From positions 1 through 29,103 of the forward strand of contig CACERX010000015.1 of the NCBI GenBank assembly GCA_902562015.1: a stretch of 29,103 nt of DNA. Reading direction: 5' to 3'. The stretch's first letter is position 1, and each line of letters opens with the position of its first letter. A program made the translations under genes and the position numbers. Positions 23,964-29,103 of this stretch are shown here, one piece after another. The notes beneath the pieces were generated by a model. It had not been told where the DNA came from. It did no database searches and worked only from the letters and a program-made list of their open reading frames with translations. The stretch comes from an uncultured SAR324 cluster bacterium (GTDB lineage: Bacteria > SAR324 > NAC60-12).

Positions 23964-25024
23964 TAGGCTGCAAGCAGTCCGGTTTTACGAAGATAAGAAG
24001 CTGCTTTCAATGCTGCTGCACCGCCCATAGAAACTGAGTCTTCTAAGTCAGCAGGACCACCTGCCGCACCTGCTACAAATATTCCTGGTACGCTTGTAAC
24101 TACAGTATTTAAAGCTCCTCCAATGCTCTCAATATAACCATGCGATTCCAAGGGAAGCTGAAATAGTTCTGCCATCTTTGTTGTCCCATCACTGGGCTCC
24201 ATACCCACTGAAAGAATTACTACGTCCATAGGTACTTCCATAGGTCTTCCCATGGTAGTGTCCTCACCTTTGACTACCACCTGATCACCACGCTTGGTGA
24301 CCTCGGTAACAATACCGCGGATGAAGTTCACTTTATATTTCTCTTGGGCCTTCCAGTAAATTTCATCTTCCCAGAATCCATACATGCGCATGTCAATGTA
24401 AAAGACAAACACTCTGCAATCCGGAAGAAGGTGACGAATTTCAATGGCCTCCTTTGAAGCAATCCCGCAGCAAACTTTAGAGCACCATGCGTTGCCAATC
24501 TGGCGGTCACGGCTTCCAACACATTGAATGAAGCAGACCTGCTTGGGTGGCTCTCCGGTCGATGGCCTTACAAATTTCCCTGCTTTTAACATCTTCTCTG
24601 TATCAACCAGAGTAATTACATCGTCAAATTCGTAGTAGCCGTACATCTGAGTTTCCTTGCCTGGATCGAAATGCTTGAATCCTGTAGCCACAATAACACT
24701 TCCCGGCTGAATATCTTCTTCACCCCCCGGACCTTTCAGGCTTACATTGATTTCTGGTGAAGAGCCAGATACACCTATCACTTCTGTGGAAGTGCAGATA
24801 TCTATCAGCTCATCGTTTTCGATGCGCTGCACCATTTCTCCCATTGCCTCCTCAGCATTTACCATATTTGGGGTCAATGCTGCATAGTCAGCAAGGATCG
24901 GCATTCCTCCTAGTCGATCAGCCTTTTCAACCAGTTTAACCGGGTAACCTAGGTCAGCAACACCTCTTGCAGCTTCAAGCCCCGCAGGACCTCCACCTAT
25001 GATTAATACATTTTTTTCATGCAT
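23963..25024 (-). CDS. shdrA: sHdrA, FAD-binding subunit of sulfur-oxidising heterodisulfide reductase-like complex
   Basis: This is the flavin subunit of the sHdr complex. It has IIGGGPAGLEAARGVA (FAD dinucleotide fold) at the start, VIVATGFKHFDPG, then CFIQCVGSRDRQ and WCSKVCCGIASKEAIEI, the Cys-rich block of HdrA. The second FAD-contact VPGIFVAGAAGGPADLEDSVSMGGAAA lies near the end. It lacks the N-terminal and ferredoxin extensions of methanogen HdrA, as sHdrA proteins do. I choose ATG 25022-25024 because GGGAGG lies 6 nt upstream; ATG 25030 is immediately against that site. It overlaps the shdrB1 stop by 8 bases. Confidence 0.93.
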   Translation of the reverse strand: MHEKNVLIIGGGPAGLEAARGVADLGYPVKLVEKADRLGGMPILADYAALTPNMVNAEEAMGEMVQRIENDELIDICTSTEVIGVSGSSPEINVSLKGPGGEEDIQPGSVIVATGFKHFDPGKETQMYGYYEFDDVITLVDTEKMLKAGKFVRPSTGEPPKQVCFIQCVGSRDRQIGNAWCSKVCCGIASKEAIEIRHLLPDCRVFVFYIDMRMYGFWEDEIYWKAQEKYKVNFIRGIVTEVTKRGDQVVVKGEDTTMGRPMEVPMDVVILSVGMEPSDGTTKMAELFQLPLESHGYIESIGGALNTVVTSVPGIFVAGAAGGPADLEDSVSMGGAAALKAASYLRKTGLLAA

Positions 25025-26219
25025 CTGCATCCTCCCAGCTTATATATTCCATTTCACCGGCTTTGATTCTTTCAGCCTGTACTTCGAACTCGGCCCATGC
25101 CTTTTTATGATCAATTCCCATTTTTTCGAGCAGTGGTTTCATATCTACACCATGCCAGTGAAGCTGACAGACAATGTAGGGGTGTGCCCCCATTGCCAGA
25201 GCGGCAAACTGAGCATCGGACATCACAGGAATCCCAACATTTTTTTTATGAGCCTGAGCCGCAAACTGGCTTTTGTCCAGTGTAGTTACACAGCCCGTGT
25301 CATGAGTCATGGTAACATCTGGATTTACTTCTTCCTTCATACGTTCAATTTTTCTTGTGGTAGCAAAAGAGCGAGAAAAATCACGGCTGACCAGAATGTG
25401 CCTGAATCCAAATCCACAGCAGTCATGCCATGTTGAGTAATCTCCCACCCTTGCACCTAACGAATCGACTAGTCCACTGATGATGGCAGTACGCTGACCA
25501 TCGAATAGGTCTCGGTCGTAAACGGCATCTTCAACAACCAGCTTGTGATAATGACAAGCAGGATGCACGGTAACAGTGACATTACTAAGATCGAGGACTT
25601 GCAGCTTGGCAATTCGGTCCCGCATGGCATGAATCCATTCTGAGTAATGGACTATTTCTTCCGGGAAAACAAATGGCATCTTCAGGCGTTCCATGATTTT
25701 CCTGACTTGCCTTCGCAACACAGGATAGTGCAGAAGTTGTTCGCGGGTCTCCTTGTAATGTCCGTAACTTGTCCCGCAGTGAATGACAGGAAAGTAACCG
25801 TCTATTTTGGCCTGTGAAAAATTTCTTACAGCAATGCCTGCCTGCGCAGCAGAATTAGAGGTCGAAGAGGCATAATAATTCCATGCCGTACAGGAAGTCT
25901 GGTCACGAGGATCATGATAGTCAAACCCTAGCTTCCTATTAAGCCAGAAGATAGAAGTAGAATACCCTGGAATGTGACCACATTGCCCGCATGACTTGTG
26001 GTGCCAAGTCATCTCGTGAGGAATTTTCTTTGTTCTACCGTATTTGGTCTCAAGTTCCACATAAGGCTCAGGAACTCTCTGGACTTCTAGTTCTCCAGCC
26101 TTTTCGAGAGCAAACAACTGCTCTCGGTAGTCTTCCGTGGGTGGTGGGTTGTCCCTTTTGAATTCCCGCGATAAAACATTGGGCGGAGTAAATTCTTTTT
26201 TTGCTATAGTCTGCTGCAT
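25017..26219 (-). CDS. shdrB1: sHdrB1, cysteine-rich subunit with HdrB-type CCG motifs
   Basis: This is a 400-residue HdrB-like protein. Cysteine groups are seen in KSCGQCGHIPGYS, HPACHYHKLV, STWHDCCGFGFRH and HDTGCVTTLDKSQ. HdrB proteins hold the sulfur-handling noncubane iron-sulfur cluster of the complex. The N-terminal GYSTSIFWLNRKLGFDYHD-type block and TSCTAWNYYASST also fit sHdrB1. ATG 26217-26219 has AAAGGG upstream. It follows shdrC1 after 76 bases and is coupled to shdrA. Together with C1 it probably forms the catalytic half for the persulfide-bearing substrate. Confidence 0.9.
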   Translation of the reverse strand: MQQTIAKKEFTPPNVLSREFKRDNPPPTEDYREQLFALEKAGELEVQRVPEPYVELETKYGRTKKIPHEMTWHHKSCGQCGHIPGYSTSIFWLNRKLGFDYHDPRDQTSCTAWNYYASSTSNSAAQAGIAVRNFSQAKIDGYFPVIHCGTSYGHYKETREQLLHYPVLRRQVRKIMERLKMPFVFPEEIVHYSEWIHAMRDRIAKLQVLDLSNVTVTVHPACHYHKLVVEDAVYDRDLFDGQRTAIISGLVDSLGARVGDYSTWHDCCGFGFRHILVSRDFSRSFATTRKIERMKEEVNPDVTMTHDTGCVTTLDKSQFAAQAHKKNVGIPVMSDAQFAALAMGAHPYIVCQLHWHGVDMKPLLEKMGIDHKKAWAEFEVQAERIKAGEMEYISWEDADA

Positions 26220-26295
26220 TAATTACCCTTTCTTTCTCTCAAAGTGAAATTAACTGTTTAATCCATATCAAGATTATTTAATTTGTATTTCTTAA

Positions 26296-27021
26296 TCACT
26301 CATCATCTTCAAGTAAGTTCTCATAATCGTCAATATCGTAACCATTCTCTTCCAAAAGCTCTTCCATCACCTCCTCAAGGATCATGAAAATTCCCTCATC
26401 AATTTTTTCTATCATTTCCAGGTTACCGGTAAGTTTCCATATCATATAGAGCTCAAGCCTGGTTTTTTCGCTAACATCCCATGCCAGCTCAGTAGTATGC
26501 ATAGTTTCCGGAGGGACACACCTTCTCCACACATCAAGGTTATCGGACACCTGTTTTACATCAGGACCCCAGTCCGGGAAGAAATCTGGTTGTAGCATGT
26601 CTGGAGCAACCTGAGTACCAGTTGACATGATCTTATAAATGATTCGGCTGTATGCCTTCAGGGCATCCTTTGCTGACTGCATGCCATGATTGACTGCCAC
26701 CTCACGCATTATAGTGATGATCCCGCCTGGATTATTCTGTCTCGGACAACGGGTACAAGAGAAACACTGAGAACAGTCCCAGACACTGTCATTGAGTAAT
26801 TCGTAAAAAGTATCTACGTCCTCTCTAGCCATTACCTGTGCAAATACCCTTGGACTGAAATCATAGAAACGTGCAGATGGGCATGCAGCAACGCAAATCC
26901 CACATTCATAGCAGCCGTAAAGCATGTGGTCATAGCGCATGTCAGCTTTCACTTCATCAAAAAGTTCCTGCTTTTTTTCCAAAGGGACATCTGTATATTT
27001 CGCGTCAGCGTAAATAGACAT
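26296..27021 (-). CDS. shdrC1: sHdrC1, ferredoxin-type subunit
   Basis: This is a 241-residue subunit with two 4Fe-4S binding motifs near the N-terminus: CYECGICVAACP (Cys37, 40, 43, 47) and CSQCFSCTRCP (83, 86, 89, 92). The second has only two residues before the last Cys-Pro instead of three, which I believe is usual for sHdrC1. The remainder is helical and acidic, ending ENGYDIDDYENLLEDDE. It relays electrons within the sHdr complex. The start ATG 27019-27021 has GAAGAG upstream, 6 bases after the thioredoxin-like gene. Confidence 0.9.
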   Translation of the reverse strand: MSIYADAKYTDVPLEKKQELFDEVKADMRYDHMLYGCYECGICVAACPSARFYDFSPRVFAQVMAREDVDTFYELLNDSVWDCSQCFSCTRCPRQNNPGGIITIMREVAVNHGMQSAKDALKAYSRIIYKIMSTGTQVAPDMLQPDFFPDWGPDVKQVSDNLDVWRRCVPPETMHTTELAWDVSEKTRLELYMIWKLTGNLEMIEKIDEGIFMILEEVMEELLEENGYDIDDYENLLEDDE

Positions 27022-27027
27022 TTCTCT

Positions 27028-27330
27028 TCAATCTAAATAAAGTTTAAGTGAATCTTCTAAGTCTTTCTTTTTAGGAAGACCAACCATACGTTCACATTCC
27101 TCTTCATCCTTGTAGATAATAATTGTTGGAATAGTTTTTATACCGCATTGCTGTGCCTTTTCCAAACCCTCACGGTTCTCGAGTTTTACAGTTTTCAAAA
27201 CTATTCCCTTAAGATCCTGGGCAATCTCCCATCCCATTTCCACTGCGGCTCCGCAACCACTGCATGCCGGGTGGGTAAATACTGACAAAATAAGTGATTT
27301 TTTAGAATCCGCAATTTGGGTCTTATCCAT
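27028..27330 (-). CDS. Cytoplasmic thioredoxin-like protein (CSGC)
   Basis: This is a 100-residue single-domain thioredoxin fold without a signal peptide. The active site is CSGC (Cys23, Cys26) in FTHPACSGCGAAVE, and the cis-proline region is GIKTIPTIIIYKDEE. I take ATG 27328-27330 as start: GAAGGA lies 4 nt upstream and it overlaps the lbpA stop by 8 bases. A longer TTG-started version reaching 27372 would run 50 bases into lbpA. Located between lbpA and shdrC1, it probably reduces or resolves disulfides or persulfides on the sHdr partners. CSGC is not the usual CGPC. Confidence 0.85.
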   Translation of the reverse strand: MDKTQIADSKKSLILSVFTHPACSGCGAAVEMGWEIAQDLKGIVLKTVKLENREGLEKAQQCGIKTIPTIIIYKDEEECERMVGLPKKKDLEDSLKLYLD

Positions 27331-27784
27331 CAAATCCTTCGCAGTGTACACATTCACCAAGCTCTTTTTCACTCATGTAGGCTCTAAAGCCTTCCTGAGC
27401 ATCTTCACCTGAAACAAGATCTCCCTTTTCTTCTTCCATCTGGCTTGGCTTAAGCCTGACTATCCATCCCTGTTTGTATGGGCTTTTATTAAGGACTGTG
27501 GCATCTGCTTCAACATCCTGGTTGCATGCCATGATTTCAGCTGTAAGGGGGGTTTTTACAGGACCAACCCATTTTCCACTTTCGACGGTAGCTATGCTTT
27601 TCCCTTTTTTGACAGTCTTTCCCACTGCCTTAGCACGGCAGTGAATGACTGATCCGGCCATAGTCTGTGCAATGTCAGTCATTCCCATATCGAATGTTCC
27701 ATCCCCATTGTCTCGAAGCCAGACGTTGAACTCTACGTGATACTGCAGGTCATCCGGAAGTAAACAATTATTAACTTCTGCCAT
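27323..27784 (-). CDS. lbpA: Lipoate-binding protein LbpA (GcvH-like) of sHdr system
   Basis: This is a 153-residue lipoyl-carrier protein related to glycine cleavage H protein. The lipoylation motif VESGKWVGPVKTP places the modified residue at Lys71. It has no neighbouring gcvT or gcvP, and its place in the shdr operon marks it as LbpA, the lipoamide cofactor protein that presents sulfur to sHdr. The C-terminal tail ends GECVHCEGFDG, with a Cys144/Cys147 CxxC pair not found in ordinary GcvH. The ATG is at 27782-27784, 15 bases after the dsrE-like stop. Lipoate assembly genes are not in the window. Confidence 0.93.
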   Translation of the reverse strand: MAEVNNCLLPDDLQYHVEFNVWLRDNGDGTFDMGMTDIAQTMAGSVIHCRAKAVGKTVKKGKSIATVESGKWVGPVKTPLTAEIMACNQDVEADATVLNKSPYKQGWIVRLKPSQMEEEKGDLVSGEDAQEGFRAYMSEKELGECVHCEGFDG

Positions 27785-27799
27785 ATTTTAAACTCAGAT

Positions 27800-28174
27800 T
27801 CAGTAATTAAGAACCATCCCGCTTTCTAATCCAACATCTACCATGTACGCTGCACCAACTACACCATCGCATTCTTCAATCAAATCATCTTCGGTCATTT
27901 CGTGAAGCTGCAAAGCGGCTGAACATACGTGCATTTCTACTCCAGCCTCTTTTGCTTCACGGATAAAGTCAATTACCAGTTTACCACCCTCTTTAGCCAT
28001 CAGATTATCTGCCACGCCTTTCTTCATTAGCAGAACACCGTCAATCTGAAAAATCATTTTTGCTTCATTGTCCATTGCTGCAGCAATGTTTGCCATATAA
28101 AACGGCGTTGCGCAACGCTGCGGCGTATCAGGACCAGAAGTAACAAACACGGTCATTTTTTCTTCATCACTCAT
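27800..28174 (-). CDS. DsrE-family sulfurtransferase (DsrE3-like)
   Basis: This is a 124-residue soluble protein of the DsrE/DsrF-like fold. It has VFVTSGPDTPQRCATPFYMANIAAAMD at the start and VEMHVCSAALQLHEM with the likely sulfur-accepting Cys84; Cys21 is a second cysteine. Between tusA and lbpA it very probably passes persulfide sulfur in the cytoplasmic relay TusA to sHdr. Subgroup (DsrE2, DsrE3A or 3C) cannot be fixed without a tree. I choose the second ATG (28174) because GGAGG is too close to the first at 28177. Confidence 0.87.
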   Translation of the reverse strand: MSDEEKMTVFVTSGPDTPQRCATPFYMANIAAAMDNEAKMIFQIDGVLLMKKGVADNLMAKEGGKLVIDFIREAKEAGVEMHVCSAALQLHEMTEDDLIEECDGVVGAAYMVDVGLESGMVLNY

Positions 28175-28264
28175 CATACCTCCATAATGATGTTGTTTAA
28201 ATAATTCTATAAATCCAACTTACATCATAAGCATAAGGATTAGAAACCTTAAAGTATACAAAGG

Positions 28265-28501
28265 TTATTTTTTCTGTATCAGGAAACTGTAAACTCCTCC
28301 ATCTTCAGAATGTTCCAATAACTTGTTTTCTGTGCGCTTAGACCAGGACTGAACATCGTTAACTGACCCAGCATCTGTCGAAAGCATTTTTAGTACCTGA
28401 CCAGTACTGAGTTTGTCCACAGCTTTCTTAGTTTTGAGAATGGGTATTGGGCAGTTCAGTCCCCTGCAGTCAAGTTCAGTATCAAAATTAATTTCACTCA
28501 T
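28265..28501 (-). CDS. tusA: TusA sulfur carrier protein
   Basis: This is a 78-residue TusA. The motif DCRGLNCPIPILKTKKAV carries the sulfur-binding Cys17 in CPxP, and the rest (GQVLKMLSTDAGSVNDVQSWS) is the standard two-layer fold. It carries persulfide sulfur in the cytoplasm. It is first in the sixteen-gene leftward run, so the main promoter is expected just upstream. The ATG at 28499-28501 has AGTAGG upstream. The 87-base gap to the dsrE-like gene holds no other feature I can see. Confidence 0.95.
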   Translation of the reverse strand: MSEINFDTELDCRGLNCPIPILKTKKAVDKLSTGQVLKMLSTDAGSVNDVQSWSKRTENKLLEHSEDGGVYSFLIQKK

Positions 28502-28856
28502 AGTTGTAACCTACTTTATGGTTCAATTATCTAAATATTTTCCTATTTAATTTAACCAGAAATTTTAAAAAAAATTACCTTAAAAAATTGACTTATGTAG
28601 CAATATATTTGTTAGTATGAATTAAAAAATATTCTTCTTAAACATTGATTATTGTTTTTTTAATCAAATCCCCCTCATTCTAAATCCCTTCTATTTTGTA
28701 GTAGATACACTATGTTGTCAAAACATTTCCTACTTAAACACAATGAGTAAACTTTCTTGAAATTATCTGTTAGAGTGCAACTATTTGTAAGAAAAAAAGG
28801 TAGTTATACTGAAATGGCATCAGCACCAAAAGTCGGTTGTCCACTAAAATTTTAGA
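28502..28856. promoter_or_regulatory. AT-rich upstream region of tusA/shdr operon
   Basis: This 355-base gap holds no gene. It should contain the promoter of the sHdr-Sox operon and the 3' end of the Kdo-transferase transcript. A weak minus-strand candidate is TTGCTA near 28602 with GGTAAT near 28580. A 12-base palindrome (28844-28855) sits next to the Kdo-transferase stop. No regulator gene (SoxR or sHdrR type) is nearby. Confidence 0.4.
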
Positions 28857-29102
28857 TCAGCAGACTAGCAAAGGGAGACATCTCTCTGAAGCACCTGCCT
28901 GCCCTTCAACATATTCTTTAGACCTTTTACCCAACTCCATGCATCGCTTACGGTCGTCCAGCATACTATTAAGCCAGCTCTGAAATTCATCAGAATTCTT
29001 TACGCATGCTGCAAGTCCTTGTTCCAGCATTTGAAGGCTTTCCATCGAATTACTGTGTTTTGGACCAAAGGAAACTGTAGCCCCCATTACTGCAGGTTCC
29101 AG
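28857..29102 (-). CDS. waaA: Kdo transferase (WaaA/KdtA), C-terminal part (partial)
   Basis: This is the C-terminal ~80 residues of a GT-B glycosyltransferase. The pattern LEPAVMGATVSFGPKHSNSMES, LEQGLAACVKNSDEF, MLDDRKRCMELGKRSKEYVEGQAGASER matches the end of 3-deoxy-D-manno-octulosonic acid transferase, which adds Kdo to lipid A. The frame stays open to the right edge, so the N-terminal part lies outside. It indicates a Gram-negative LPS-bearing cell and a boundary of the sulfur locus. The family call is good, though the short fragment leaves other GT-B families possible. Confidence 0.75.
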   Translation of the reverse strand: MEPAVMGATVSFGPKHSNSMESLQMLEQGLAACVKNSDEFQSWLNSMLDDRKRCMELGKRSKEYVEGQAGASERCLPLLVC

Positions 29103-29103
29103 A

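Noticed and set aside
28588..28618. Plus-strand TTGACT/TAGTAT promoter in the gap right of tusA
   Set aside because: It points towards the end of the Kdo-transferase gene with no plus-strand gene to serve, and the 19-nt spacer is long; chance is likely in such AT-rich DNA.
28857..28859. TGA at the end of the Kdo transferase as another selenocysteine codon
   Set aside because: The protein has already reached the normal end of the family and nothing conserved follows.
1..29103. tRNA, rRNA, insertion sequences, phage genes or CRISPR arrays
   Set aside because: I saw no tRNA-like cloverleaf, transposase motif, long terminal repeats or regular repeat-spacer array anywhere in the window.

Overview
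The window is about 29 kb of AT-rich bacterial DNA, almost all coding and mostly on the minus strand. It carries a dense sulfur-oxidation locus. A Kdo-transferase tail on the right indicates a Gram-negative cell with LPS. Tat and Sec signal peptides, c-type cytochromes, two soxYZ pairs, soxB, flavocytochrome c and an sHdr operon indicate a sulfur-oxidising (thiosulfate/sulfide) bacterium. The low G+C and an apparent selenocysteine-containing MoeB fit an uncultured marine lineage; SAR324-like is one possibility. I cannot assign taxonomy from sequence alone.

Layout, left to right. (1) 1-503: C-terminal part of tyrosyl-tRNA synthetase (plus strand). (2) 614-4377: minus-strand operon for protein-thiocarboxylate sulfur transfer. 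It runs ThiS/MoaD-like carrier, then MoeB/ThiF-type E1 fused to rhodanese, then a JAMM (Mec+) protease joined to PLP enzymes. The MoeB frame is interrupted by one in-frame UGA exactly at the catalytic Cys position, followed by a SECIS-like hairpin, so it is best read as a selenoprotein. The Mec+/PLP frame is interrupted by a -1 shift at a U7 run. (3) 4721-11733: minus-strand sox operon: His-rich beta-propeller lipoprotein, soxY, soxB, soxZ, cytochrome c, DUF302 protein, and a secreted thioredoxin-DUF255 protein. (4) 11970-13175: YeeE/YedE (SoxT-like) transporter. (5) 13546-15140: plus-strand flavocytochrome c pair. (6) 15149-28501: a minus-strand run of sixteen genes: tusA, dsrE-like, lbpA, trx, shdrC1, shdrB1, shdrA, shdr-hyp, a fused shdrC2-B2 (B3 type), a Rieske protein with a receiver-like N-terminus, etfB, etfA, a membrane EMO-type quinone oxidoreductase, soxY, soxZ and a second YeeE/YedE. 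(7) 28857-29102: C-terminus of a Kdo transferase (waaA).

Working model (inference). Periplasmic SoxYZ/SoxB and flavocytochrome c handle thiosulfate and sulfide. YeeE/YedE transporters bring sulfur inside. TusA and the DsrE-like protein pass persulfide sulfur to the sHdr complex with lipoate-binding LbpA. Electrons leave through EtfAB to the membrane EMO protein and the quinone pool. Neither soxAX, soxCD nor dsr genes are in the window. The thiocarboxylate operon could branch the same sulfur into cysteine or homocysteine synthesis.
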